The translations under genes and the position numbers were made by a program. This document shows positions 1 through 9,184 of a stretch of DNA of 64,000 bases, in pieces. The DNA is from Helicobacter aurati. Its GTDB lineage: Bacteria; Campylobacterota; Campylobacteria; Campylobacterales; Helicobacteraceae. Position 1 is the first letter of the stretch; each line of letters begins with the position of its first letter. The notes beneath the pieces are model-generated. The model worked only from the letters and a program-made list of their open reading frames with translations, was not told where the DNA came from and searched no databases. Location: positions 1 to 64,000 of the forward strand of contig NZ_NXLW01000009.1 of assembly GCF_003364265.1 (NCBI RefSeq), read 5' to 3'.

Positions 1-447
1 CGTTATGAGATTCCATTCTGTGTTGCAAATCGCAGTAGCGAAAAACTTGATTTTTTTAAATCTTATGCAGAAACGAAGAACTTCACGGAAATTGTGTATG
101 AAGTAACCCACGCAAAACATGATATATTGGAATATGACATCATTGTTAATGCAACAAGTGCTGGTCTTAGCAAGAATCTACCATTACCTAAAGAAATATT
201 ACAGTCATTATTCACGCGTTCAAATTTAGCATTTGATTTAATGTATCAACAAGGCGAATTAACAACATTTTGCAAACTAGCAAGTCAGTGTAATATCCCG
301 TTCTTGGATGGTAAAAATATGTTAGTATATCAGGCTGCAATATCCTTTCTGTATTTTCATTGCAACGAAAATTTAGAGCATGAAGCAAGGAATCTTATAC
401 TTCAAGATATTATCACGTTGATGAATAGCGCGCTTGGCATACAATGA
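1..447 (+). CDS. aroE: Shikimate dehydrogenase, C-terminal part (5' end outside window)
   Basis: Shikimate dehydrogenase reduces 3-dehydroshikimate to shikimate with NADPH in the cytoplasmic chorismate pathway. The frame is open from base 1, so the N-terminal substrate domain lies outside the window. The visible 148 residues begin in the Rossmann domain with the NADP-phosphate loop (V-A-N-R-S). They then carry the family signatures NATSAGL, FDLMY and, near the end, DGKNMLVYQAAISF, which contributes to the substrate pocket. The stop TGA at 445-447 faces the end of a lipoprotein gene one base away, so the two genes converge. The family assignment is secure from these motifs. Confidence 0.93.
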   Translation, partial: RYEIPFCVANRSSEKLDFFKSYAETKNFTEIVYEVTHAKHDILEYDIIVNATSAGLSKNLPLPKEILQSLFTRSNLAFDLMYQQGELTTFCKLASQCNIPFLDGKNMLVYQAAISFLYFHCNENLEHEARNLILQDIITLMNSALGIQ

Positions 448-448
448 A

Positions 449-943
449 TTATTGTAAATTGTATTCTCCTGCTGCATATTGGTGCGCATCGCCACAGATT
501 CTAATAAATTCAGCTATATTAGAAATTTCTATATTTACCGTATAGTTATTAGGAGAATTGCCGCGAGAATTATCTTGCCGAGTAAGAAGAATCACTGTTT
601 GCGGAATCAGATTGGGTCGCAGGAGAAATTTTTTCTGTTTTTTATTTTTTTCTTGTGCTTCATCTACAAGCATGCCCTTTGCGTATAGCCCGCAGTTTTG
701 CGATTTGCCCGTATATATAAAGGTAAAATCAATTTTAAAATCCACGTAATTATTTAATGCACTTAAAGAAACTTTTTCCCAGCTTGAATCATTAATATTT
801 CGTATATATTGCCTTTCAAAAAGCCATTGTTCCTCTTGTAACGAAGCCTTTGAAGAAACCGCTGTATCATAAGAATCTTTTTTCTCACAACCAACTACTA
901 CTATCCCCACAAAAATAACAAGCAAATACAAATATCTATTCAT
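449..943 (-). CDS. Predicted lipoprotein, function unknown
   Basis: The product begins with a short basic n-region and hydrophobic stretch ending in VVVGC, a lipobox with Cys at residue 19, so an exported lipoprotein is predicted. The mature part of about 145 residues is polar and has beta-rich looking stretches (YVDFKIDFTFIYTG, NNYTVNIEISN). Two further cysteines are visible, in NCGLYAKG and FIRICGDA. I do not recognise a family. Two in-frame ATGs lie close together (949 and 943). The second gives the more usual signal peptide and neither has a strong ribosome binding site. It is convergent with aroE and separated by 165 bases from the porin gene upstream, so it is probably transcribed alone. 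Confidence 0.7.
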   Translation of the reverse strand: MNRYLYLLVIFVGIVVVGCEKKDSYDTAVSSKASLQEEQWLFERQYIRNINDSSWEKVSLSALNNYVDFKIDFTFIYTGKSQNCGLYAKGMLVDEAQEKNKKQKKFLLRPNLIPQTVILLTRQDNSRGNSPNNYTVNIEISNIAEFIRICGDAHQYAAGEYNLQ

Positions 944-1114
944 CCACATCCATTACTGTTTTGCAGAATTATACTTAACTTCCAATTGTTATAAGAAAAA
1001 ATTCTCACTTTTATTGCGTTATATAAAGCAACAGCAAAACAAAATATTCGCTTGCCGCTTAACAGCCGCACAAGAGTAATCATAAACACAAATAACAAGT
1101 TTCGCTAGTGTGCC

Positions 1115-2647
1115 TTAAAAAGTATATTGCAATTCAGTTCTTGTTTTAAGAAATTCAATATCTCCTAGAAATGTTGCCGCAAAGAAAGAAATTTCTAAAT
1201 TATTAGTAAATTTATAGTTAATTGACGGAGTAATCTCTACAAATGCAGCGTTCCAAATAAATTGTTGTGAAAGGGTGGAATGCGTAATAGTATTAGGACT
1301 CGCCGAAGAAGCTTTTAAATGTGGCATATTAGTATTGCCAAAAATATAGGCAATATCAAGTCCAATTTGTAATGGAATTTTAAACCCATATTTGGCAACC
1401 ATATAGGCAACATTGATACTACTATTATTAAAGCTACCAGATCCTAACAAACCCAATCCTTCATAAGTTGCAGTAAGATTCCCATTCCAGACCTTACCCC
1501 CTGTAGATATGCCTCCTTTATAATCTACAAGAACACCATATCCATCACCAAAGCTCCCTAGATAACCTATGCTTAGAGAAGACTTGGCAATTTTAAATTG
1601 TGTTTGCAAATTATAAATACCTCTAAACTGTGCCGCACTACTTAATTCGGTATCAAATTTACTAGTAGCAGCATTGCCTTTAAAACCAAGCTCTAATCTC
1701 GCATTGCGACTAAGTGATGCTAAGCTTGTTTGTGCAAGAAAAACAAGTTGCATGCTATCGCTCAATTTCATCTTATAGCTCACATCACCATACGAAACAA
1801 TATCCATAAATCCCCAAATGTTCCCTCCATAGACTTTAAATTGCCATTCCTTGAAATCGCCACCTATACCAAGCAATGTAAAATTATTGCCAATACCAAT
1901 GCTCCCAGACAATTGATTTGTGCCAATGCTTGCGCCACCAACTACTTGAGGTGTTCTTCGTCTAATGTTGTAACCAACATGATCTCCACTCCAACTATCA
2001 AAAAATGATCCGTAATAGCTGAGACTCCCTGTGCTAACCTTTTGTTTCGCATTCACAACAATGCCCGTTCCCAAATCGACTTTTTTATCACTCAACGGAG
2101 ATGCAATATTTATCTTGCCTACATCTATAGCTGCTTTCCACGAATCGCGAACAAACTCTTTGCTTGCATAAATCTGTCCAATATTGAATCTATCTGAAAA
2201 ATTATCGTTATAAGCCGTTCCTCTGCCCCCTTGCACAGCACTGTCGGTATTTCCACCTGCATCTGGTGTGCTTGAGCCTTGAGAGAAAAAGATCCCTGCT
2301 GTGGCACTAAAGCCCTTAACTTTCCCGGTAGTTACATCGAGTTTCAATCGATACTGCTGACTTTGTGCATTTTTCCTCGCGCTATCAAATCCGTTCAAAG
2401 TAAAATATCTCGCAAAGCCAAACCCTTTAACCTTTATGCCTGTAAAAATATTTTGCAACTCAGAATCTTTTTTTACTTCTTTTGTAGCTTCATGCACGTT
2501 TTGCGGCATCGCAGAGGGCAGCTCTGAATTAGCCATAACAAGATTCTGTGTGCTCAAAAGACCTGTAACAATAGATGTGCGGTATAATATCCTTTTTACA
2601 AAAGCCAGAGATCCTGTATTTCCTGTTGTCATTTGTTCATGTATCAT
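1115..2647 (-). CDS. Outer-membrane porin (Campylobacterota major OMP type)
   Basis: A protein of about 510 residues predicted to form an outer-membrane beta-barrel. After an exported N-terminus (hydrophobic stretch ending near LVMANS) comes a short polar linker. The remainder is a long series of alternating amphipathic strands rich in Gly, Ser and aromatics, and the chain ends in Phe (LQYTF), the usual barrel-assembly signal. The segment GFGFARYFTLNGFDSA followed by YRLKLDVTTGKVKGF resembles the start of Campylobacter/Helicobacter major outer-membrane porins; this is recognition of style, not an alignment. The start at 2647 is chosen because an AGAGAGGA box lies about eight bases upstream. 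A longer reading frame to 2761 would overlap waaF and has no such site. The substrate is unknown. Confidence 0.78.
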   Translation of the reverse strand: MIHEQMTTGNTGSLAFVKRILYRTSIVTGLLSTQNLVMANSELPSAMPQNVHEATKEVKKDSELQNIFTGIKVKGFGFARYFTLNGFDSARKNAQSQQYRLKLDVTTGKVKGFSATAGIFFSQGSSTPDAGGNTDSAVQGGRGTAYNDNFSDRFNIGQIYASKEFVRDSWKAAIDVGKINIASPLSDKKVDLGTGIVVNAKQKVSTGSLSYYGSFFDSWSGDHVGYNIRRRTPQVVGGASIGTNQLSGSIGIGNNFTLLGIGGDFKEWQFKVYGGNIWGFMDIVSYGDVSYKMKLSDSMQLVFLAQTSLASLSRNARLELGFKGNAATSKFDTELSSAAQFRGIYNLQTQFKIAKSSLSIGYLGSFGDGYGVLVDYKGGISTGGKVWNGNLTATYEGLGLLGSGSFNNSSINVAYMVAKYGFKIPLQIGLDIAYIFGNTNMPHLKASSASPNTITHSTLSQQFIWNAAFVEITPSINYKFTNNLEISFFAATFLGDIEFLKTRTELQYTF

Positions 2648-2769
2648 AATTCGTATCCTCTCTAAAAAATTGTAATATTTTAAACGGAGGCTGTAAAGAT
2701 GAAAAACAAATTCTATAAAAAAATTGTAAAATGTTGAATTGGCACAGCTTAACCTCAACAAGGAATGAT

Positions 2770-3996
2770 ATGTATATTCTTATACGACTCCCCAATTGGT
2801 TGGGCGATGCAATCATGCTTACACCTACAATTGTCTTACTACGTAAAGTTTATCCTAATGTGCGCTGTATCCTAGTGGGTAATGCCCTTACTGCGAATGT
2901 CTTCTGTCTAAATGACCATATCATTAAAATCTTTATAGATGACAGTAAAAAAGCAAAAAATATTATTCAACGTCTACAAGCAATCAATGCGCTTGCGGCT
3001 AATATTAATGTTTACCTTGCACAATCACAAATCAAACTTGATTGTGCGATAACGGCGCAAAATAATTTTTTCTCCGCATTTCTACTTTCAAAAATTTCAG
3101 CGAAAATGACAGTGGGCTATGGTGATAAAAACGCTTTTGGGGTACGTAAATTTTTACTTACACACAATGTCAAATTTGCAAGTGGCAGACCTCCTGCATG
3201 TAATCATCAGGTATTAAGCTATGCAAATCTCCTACTACCCATTTTGCCGTACTCATTCTTTCAATCTATTGACTTACAGACAATTAATTACATCAGCAAT
3301 CCACAAGCAAGTAGTCTGCAAAATAAACTTTTTTCACAAGTTGAGCAATTACATTTGATTGACAATGAAACTAAACAACAAAATCACAATAACGCGTCTA
3401 TTGTTGCCATAAGTACTGGAGCTAGCTATGGAATCTCAAAAATGTGGTTACCAGAGTACTTCAGCGAAGTAGCAATAACGTTACTAAAAAGGGGGCACAT
3501 TGTCCGACTTTATGGGGCAAAAAATGAAGAAGAGTATAATGCGCGTATAGAGCGCAGCATCCTGCATATATTGCCACAAGAGCACCATACGAGATTGCAG
3601 AATCTTACAGGCGCAACAAATATTCCTAGTCTTATTCAATCGCTGCAGCAATGCTCGCTTTATATTGGCAATGATAGCGGCTCTATGCATATTGCCAAAG
3701 CATTAAAAATCCCTAGCATTGTTTTCTTTGGTCCTATGCCACTTGCATGGTGCAGCCCATGGAGTCCTAATTTTTATCAACAGCAATTCCTTACGCAATC
3801 GCACAAACAACAGGCACATTCTGCAACCCACACAGAATCTATTGCCATTGATTCTAGTATTATTGTCAAAAAAACTTTGCCCTGCATGCCTTGCTATAAA
3901 CGCGTATGTCCGCTTTCCCATCACAATTGCATGCGGCTTATTACCCCCGATGAAGTACTTAATATTGCTGAATCGCTACTGCTGCAAAAACAATAA
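2770..3996 (+). CDS. waaF: Lipopolysaccharide heptosyltransferase II (GT9)
   Basis: Transfers a heptose from ADP-heptose onto the LPS inner core at the cytoplasmic face of the inner membrane. The N-terminus MYILIRLPNWLGDAIMLTP is the classic heptosyltransferase opening, with the Asp that acts as base in the family. The C-terminal nucleotide-sugar lobe shows STGASYGISKMW and the signature IGNDSGSMHIAKALKIPSIVFFGP. A GGCATGG-like AAGGA box five to ten bases before the ATG at 2770 sets the start, giving 408 residues. Near the end are several Cys (LPCMPCYKRVCPLSHHNC), also seen in some epsilonproteobacterial WaaF proteins. It is divergent from the porin, with a promoter region of only about 120 bases between them. 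Confidence 0.9.
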   Translation: MYILIRLPNWLGDAIMLTPTIVLLRKVYPNVRCILVGNALTANVFCLNDHIIKIFIDDSKKAKNIIQRLQAINALAANINVYLAQSQIKLDCAITAQNNFFSAFLLSKISAKMTVGYGDKNAFGVRKFLLTHNVKFASGRPPACNHQVLSYANLLLPILPYSFFQSIDLQTINYISNPQASSLQNKLFSQVEQLHLIDNETKQQNHNNASIVAISTGASYGISKMWLPEYFSEVAITLLKRGHIVRLYGAKNEEEYNARIERSILHILPQEHHTRLQNLTGATNIPSLIQSLQQCSLYIGNDSGSMHIAKALKIPSIVFFGPMPLAWCSPWSPNFYQQQFLTQSHKQQAHSATHTESIAIDSSIIVKKTLPCMPCYKRVCPLSHHNCMRLITPDEVLNIAESLLLQKQ

Positions 3997-4105
3997 ATTT
4001 CACATTGCATAAAAATTTAAGATATAATATATTCGAAAAATTAGCAAACTTTAAGGTTATAGGAATCCCCCTTATAAAATAACAGCTCAATCGTTGAGGA
4101 ATTTT

Positions 4106-5791
4106 GTGAAAAAATTACTTGATTGCTTTGATTACATCAAACAATATCACTCTGATATTTTGGACGTTGTTAATATCATGCTTGAGCTCTTCGTCTTTCG
4201 CAAAGAATCTTCAGAAACCATGTCTCAACTTATTACAAAAGCGCACAAAAGACATCCTATTAAAGAAGAGTTTGCAACAGCTCTGCACAACCTCATAGGT
4301 AATGAACTCTATATTCCTATTAGCAAAACGCTCAATATCCTTAAAGTATTAAAAATCCTGTATTCTAGTAATGTTGAGATTGGTGACGTCGAACATTTTT
4401 TGCATATTATTTCGCAAAAAAGGACAACCAATAAACTCTATTATTATTCCACGCCAAAAGAGGTTAATGATTTGCTTATCCTACTATTGGAATTACACGA
4501 TGGAGAATGCGTCTATAATCCGTGCTATGGTATCGGAAGTATTTTTTTGTCAATTGGCAATAAGAATCCCTATATTACACTCTATGGTGAAGAATTAGAC
4601 TGGAAACTCTCAAACATTGCAAAACTCATTGCTCGCTTTAGTGGCATCAAAGAATACAAATTATATGTCAATGATATTCTACGCAAGCCATTATTTAAAG
4701 AACAAGGCAAACTAACGGAATTTGACAAAGTGATTTGTAACCCGCCACTTTATATTCACATGGGCATAGAACAACTAAAAGAAGATGAAAGATTCAGTAA
4801 AACGGGCATGCTCGCGAAGAATTATCCAGAATTGGCATTTCTTACTCATGCTCTTTCTCATTTGAAGCATAGGGGCGTATTTATCGTGCGCAATCAAACA
4901 TTGCAAAAAAGCTTTTTAGAAGAAAAACTAAGAGAGCGATTAGTGCAAGAGCAAATGTTAGAAGCCGTAATAGAGCTACCCAAAAACATATTCCCTCATC
5001 AATCCCACGATTTCTCAATACTCATCATCTCGCACAACAACCAAAACATACTGCATATCAATGCAAACAATCCTTATTTCTTCACAAAAGACGGCAAATA
5101 CAATCAACTCACGAATATTCACGAAATAGCCAATATTTTCAAAAAGAAAAAACAAACGCAGTTTTCGAAACTTACAAGCATAGAAGAGATAAAAATTCAT
5201 GATTTACGCGCAAGCTATTATCTCTCTAACGCTCAAAATCATAGAGATTCCCTCCGTTTGGGAGACATGGGGATAAATGTATTTCGCGGGCAACGCGTCT
5301 ATGGGAGCAACAAAGATAGCAGCATCGAATACTATGATATTGGCATTGCAGACTTCTCACCTTGCGGTTTTAGTACTCACTTTGAAAATAAAAAAACAAG
5401 CGGAGATACGCAAAAAATTTATAAATACCGCTTACAACCCTATGATATTTTATTGTCATTGAGAGGAACCGTTCCAAAGATGACGATTCTAAGTAACACC
5501 GTTAGTAATTTCATCGCCGTAGCGAATGCTGGTATTCTGATTTTACGATTGCAAAGCAAGGGCGAAGCCATTGGATTATATTGTTATTTTTTCTCGCTGA
5601 AAGGGTTTGAATGCCTCTCTGAAATGTATAAAAAAAGCGGGGAAAACATCATTTATACTAATGAACTCTTAGAAATCAGAATCCCCTCTGATTATCTTAT
5701 TGGCAGTATCGCAAAAATGCAAAAGATAGAAGAATTAAAAGCTGATTTTGAAATTTTAGAATCAAGATTAGAAAGACTTAAGCAAAGTTAA
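4106..5791 (+). CDS. Orphan N6-adenine methyltransferase fused to a type I-style specificity domain
   Basis: A 561-residue protein in two parts. Residues about 1-120 are helical, like the N-terminal domain of HsdM. Residues 120-370 are an adenine methyltransferase fold, with motif I as NPCYGIGSIF (around 138) and the catalytic motif as NPPL (about 212-215). Type I M subunits normally have DPxCGxG and NPPF/Y, so both are variants. From about residue 382 (SLRLGDMGINVFRGQ) a single HsdS-like target recognition domain follows, closed by a predicted coiled coil (EELKADFEILESRLERL). There is no nuclease or helicase gene next to it and no nuclease domain. The GTG at 4106 is preferred over the TTG at 4094 because TGAGGA sits five bases before it. 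It probably methylates DNA without restriction; activity is not certain given the altered motifs. Confidence 0.78.
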   Translation: MKKLLDCFDYIKQYHSDILDVVNIMLELFVFRKESSETMSQLITKAHKRHPIKEEFATALHNLIGNELYIPISKTLNILKVLKILYSSNVEIGDVEHFLHIISQKRTTNKLYYYSTPKEVNDLLILLLELHDGECVYNPCYGIGSIFLSIGNKNPYITLYGEELDWKLSNIAKLIARFSGIKEYKLYVNDILRKPLFKEQGKLTEFDKVICNPPLYIHMGIEQLKEDERFSKTGMLAKNYPELAFLTHALSHLKHRGVFIVRNQTLQKSFLEEKLRERLVQEQMLEAVIELPKNIFPHQSHDFSILIISHNNQNILHINANNPYFFTKDGKYNQLTNIHEIANIFKKKKQTQFSKLTSIEEIKIHDLRASYYLSNAQNHRDSLRLGDMGINVFRGQRVYGSNKDSSIEYYDIGIADFSPCGFSTHFENKKTSGDTQKIYKYRLQPYDILLSLRGTVPKMTILSNTVSNFIAVANAGILILRLQSKGEAIGLYCYFFSLKGFECLSEMYKKSGENIIYTNELLEIRIPSDYLIGSIAKMQKIEELKADFEILESRLERLKQS

Positions 5792-5891
5792 TGTTTTCAT
5801 TGCATTTATTGTTTTCATAGATGATTTCCTAGTATAGCTCGCTTAACCAAAATGCAAAATCAATAATGCTCTATCAAAACCAATCAAACTA

Positions 5892-7556
5892 TTACAATAG
5901 CTTTTCTGGCATAATTTTTGCCAGTGTCTTATAGATTCTAAGCCATAGACTTGTATTGGGGGAATGATAGAATTTTTGCACACATTGCTGCATAGATTCT
6001 TGAGTGTCTTGCTCTGATTTAGCGAAATCGGATTTGGGAGAATGCGCTAGAGATAGCTCCCAATGGCAACGTTTTGTCATGCTATCACAGACTATCGCGT
6101 AAGATTCTGCCATTTGTGCTTCTGTGATTTGTTTAAGTTGCTTAGCTAATTCTTGACTTTTAAAAAATACGATACTTTCCGTATTGAGCATTGCGGAGCG
6201 ATAATCAAGATTGAAACTTCCCACAGCAATAATACGATCATCAATTATCATATTTTTAGAATGTAGGCTTACTTTACTCTTTTGCGCATTATAGAATTTG
6301 GCTTTGTTCTTTAACCTTGCTTTTTGTGCCGTAAAATTTGGATATTCATACACCTTTGCCCCCATAAGGGCAATCTTGTCTCGATAATTCTCCCAGTGCG
6401 AATATACGGGGATCACATCTATTGCGGCTAATGAATTTGTTAATATTTGAATGTCTATTCCACGTTCAATAAATCTTTTCCACGAATCTAAAGCGGCCAA
6501 ACCGGGAACAAGATAGGACGAAGAAATAACAATAGAGTGTTTGGCTTGATTGAGATTGTACATAAGAGCATCTAAAATAGGAGTCTTAATCATATCGTTG
6601 CCTCTATCAACTTTATCTGGTAAATCTGCCAAAAATATTCCATCGCCCCAAGAAATATGAAATTCTTTCTTGTAGTATTTGGTTTTAAACTCCTCTATGT
6701 CACGGAGATATTCCTCCCACTCGTCATTGCTAATGCGATATTTTTTTGTTGCTTGCAGACTTTGTGCCTTTTTGCTGTATTTTCTTTTAGTACGTTCGCT
6801 AGGGAAAAGATTGGCTGGGATACTACGTTTATAATTCCAAAACTGTTCAAAATTTAGTTTCGCATCTTTAGCGATATTCCCAATAAAAAGCAAATCTGTA
6901 TCCGTAAAGTTCACTGAAGCATTATCGAAATACGCATCGGCTATATTTCTTCCGCCCGCGATAAGAGCCGTATCATCAAAAATAAAAAGTTTATTGTGCA
7001 TACGTTTGTTAATGCGACTAAAATCAAAGAGTGCCTCAAACGCACGTAATGCTTCAAATCTAAAAAAATAAGGATTAAAGATTCTTACTTCTATATTTTT
7101 GTGAGAATCTAACTGCATAATGTCATAAAAATCTGACGAGATGCCGTTATCATCAATTAAGATTCTAATTTTAACGCCCCTATCCGCAGCCTTGTAGAGC
7201 TCATAGAGCAAAAGTCGTGAGGTAAGCTCATTCTTATAAATATACGTTTGAATATCAATGCTTCTTTGTGCCATTTGCACAAAAGCAAGCCTATGCAACA
7301 ATGCGCTAGTGCCATCGGCAATAATTAAGGCTCCATCTTGATTCCCTCGTAATTCCTCTTTATAAGGTGTCGCAATGGGACTAGTAAAAGTATTGTATTG
7401 TGGCATATAATCAGAGCGCGTGCTATGATTGATTGAAGTTAAAGGAGAGCATGCGGTAAGAATAAGGATAATTAATGCGGCAAATAAAAAGGTGCTTAAG
7501 CATGTAACAAACGTGCCAAGGATCGAAGACAAATAACCAAAAGACATGCGCATCAT
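5892..7556 (-). CDS. Phospholipase D-family lipoprotein, cardiolipin synthase C-like
   Basis: A 554-residue protein of the PLD superfamily, whose members transfer phosphatidyl groups (cardiolipin synthesis) or hydrolyse phospholipids. Two HKD motifs are present: HNKLFIFDD around residues 187-195, followed by GGRNIADAYF, and HSKNMIIDD around 435, followed by GSFNLDYRSAMLNTE. Both catalytic His/Lys/Asp sets are intact. The N-terminus is a long hydrophobic segment ending LILTAC, a lipobox with Cys 36, so the enzyme is probably tethered to a membrane. H. pylori has a similar secreted PLD protein (HP0190). Its ATG overlaps the pepD stop in an ATGA arrangement, so the two genes are translationally coupled. 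ClsC-type activity is inferred; a plain phospholipase is an alternative. Confidence 0.83.
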   Translation of the reverse strand: MMRMSFGYLSSILGTFVTCLSTFLFAALIILILTACSPLTSINHSTRSDYMPQYNTFTSPIATPYKEELRGNQDGALIIADGTSALLHRLAFVQMAQRSIDIQTYIYKNELTSRLLLYELYKAADRGVKIRILIDDNGISSDFYDIMQLDSHKNIEVRIFNPYFFRFEALRAFEALFDFSRINKRMHNKLFIFDDTALIAGGRNIADAYFDNASVNFTDTDLLFIGNIAKDAKLNFEQFWNYKRSIPANLFPSERTKRKYSKKAQSLQATKKYRISNDEWEEYLRDIEEFKTKYYKKEFHISWGDGIFLADLPDKVDRGNDMIKTPILDALMYNLNQAKHSIVISSSYLVPGLAALDSWKRFIERGIDIQILTNSLAAIDVIPVYSHWENYRDKIALMGAKVYEYPNFTAQKARLKNKAKFYNAQKSKVSLHSKNMIIDDRIIAVGSFNLDYRSAMLNTESIVFFKSQELAKQLKQITEAQMAESYAIVCDSMTKRCHWELSLAHSPKSDFAKSEQDTQESMQQCVQKFYHSPNTSLWLRIYKTLAKIMPEKLL

Positions 7557-9058
7557 GCTTCTAACACTGAATCATATTTGGCTATAAAGTCTTGAAGAAT
7601 CGCAAGTATGATTTCTATACTTTCAATCCAAACACATTCATTAAGGGAATGCGGAGAGTTGATTGTAGGTCCAATGCTTAACGCAACAATATCTTGCAAT
7701 CCCATATCCTGCAGGCAAGCAAGCAGAACACCACATTCAAGCCCTGCATGTAACTCCACAATTTTTGGCTTAATATCCAGAGCGGAAAGCTTAGACTCCA
7801 TACTATGCAACAAAGAATCAATAATTTCTTGCGATTTTGTAGCAGCTAAAGAATGTGTGGCTTGTTGCCTCTCCCATGGAATATAATATTCGCTCATCTG
7901 CAACACAGAAGTATTTGGAATCTGACTGCTATACGATTGCGACAAAGTTTCGCGCAAATTCTTGAGATTAGAATCCAAAAGTGATTTTGTGTTTGCTCTA
8001 CCCATAAAAGACAATTCAAGATGTCCATTTGCAAAAGAAATATGCGATAAACTCAAAGAGCTTTGAACTTGTTCGCCTTTGCTCTCTAATACGCCTATAT
8101 CGAGACTTTTTATTATTTCATAAAGAATAGCAAACGTCGCGGCACGCGGTACGTCTAAAAAATCTTCATTCACAGAATGTAGCTTGTCGCTTGCCTTGTA
8201 TTCCTCTAGCTCCTGCATGCTAAAGAATTTTGGACATTTTTTATTAATCGATTCTAAATCAAGCTGTTGCAGAGTCGCCAAAATTATTTTAGAATTAATG
8301 GGAATAGAATTGCGCTTTTCTCCTCCCTGCCAATTAATAACATAAAACGATTGTGTTGCTGAATCTTGTGTGTCCTGTACTTCGCATAAGAACTCCGCGC
8401 TTGCTAAAATGGCATTCTGAAATTCAGGTTTATCATTATTAATATCTAACCCACTATGCCCACCTGCAAAATTATGCGATTGCAAAATATAATAATGCCA
8501 ATGTGGCGCAATTTCTTGTATCTCAAAGTCGCTTGCAAAAGAAAAATCAAATCCTCCCGCGCAGCCGGCTGTAATTTCACCCAAAACTTCGGAATCCAAA
8601 TTAATAAGAATCTTAGATTCTATGGGTATTTTTAAATTCTTTGCGCCTATCATACCTATTTCTTCGTCGTTTGTAAAAAGAAATTCAGCAGTAATTCCCT
8701 TGCTCATAAAATACATCATGATAGCTACACCTATTCCATTGTCTGCGCCTAAACTTGAATCTTGCGCTTTGAGCCATGTTTGTTCTCTGCCATTTTCGCA
8801 AGTTTTATTATTAATGAGTGTAAGAGGGGAATTCTGCATTGCCGCACCAACGCACACCATATCATAATGACTCTGCAAACAAACAAACGGCTTTTCGCCC
8901 TCTGTATAAACTAACAGATTCCTTGCTTCGTCTTGTCTAACTGCATAGCCATACTTTTTTGCAAAAGATTCTATAAACGATCGCATTGCTTGTGTATTGC
9001 CGCTCCCATGTGGAATAGTGGTAAGCTGATAAAAAATAGAAAGAACTTCATTTAGCAT
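7553..9058 (-). CDS. pepD: Aminoacyl-histidine dipeptidase (Xaa-His peptidase, M20 family)
   Basis: A cytoplasmic dinuclear zinc dipeptidase of the PepD/carnosinase type. Metal and catalytic residues can be read in order: H64 in SHYDMVC, with the catalytic Asp two residues later; D106 in SSLGADNGIGV; the Glu pair 132-133 in TNDEEIGM; D155 in NLDSE; and the C-terminal His in INSPHSLNEC. The lid/dimerisation domain lies between about 190 and 390. Start: a GGGGGAT box ends five bases before the ATG at 9058. The ATG four codons earlier is part of that box, so 9058 is preferred, giving 501 residues. It heads a two-gene unit with the phospholipase D lipoprotein. A role in peptide nutrition is expected because these bacteria live on amino acids. 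Confidence 0.93.
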   Translation of the reverse strand: MLNEVLSIFYQLTTIPHGSGNTQAMRSFIESFAKKYGYAVRQDEARNLLVYTEGEKPFVCLQSHYDMVCVGAAMQNSPLTLINNKTCENGREQTWLKAQDSSLGADNGIGVAIMMYFMSKGITAEFLFTNDEEIGMIGAKNLKIPIESKILINLDSEVLGEITAGCAGGFDFSFASDFEIQEIAPHWHYYILQSHNFAGGHSGLDINNDKPEFQNAILASAEFLCEVQDTQDSATQSFYVINWQGGEKRNSIPINSKIILATLQQLDLESINKKCPKFFSMQELEEYKASDKLHSVNEDFLDVPRAATFAILYEIIKSLDIGVLESKGEQVQSSLSLSHISFANGHLELSFMGRANTKSLLDSNLKNLRETLSQSYSSQIPNTSVLQMSEYYIPWERQQATHSLAATKSQEIIDSLLHSMESKLSALDIKPKIVELHAGLECGVLLACLQDMGLQDIVALSIGPTINSPHSLNECVWIESIEIILAILQDFIAKYDSVLEA

Positions 9059-9184
9059 AATATCCCCCATACCAAAAAATCACAATATTATAGCTATGTT
9101 CTATATGATTTTAGGCAAGGTTATAAGTTTACAAATTAGCTGCCTAAAAATATTGTAAAATATACATAGAGACAAGGAGCATGT

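Noticed and set aside
2279-2675. Plus-strand frames opposite the porin N-terminus
   Set aside because: Shadows of the porin; no ribosome site or family motif, and the porin frame has clear barrel character.
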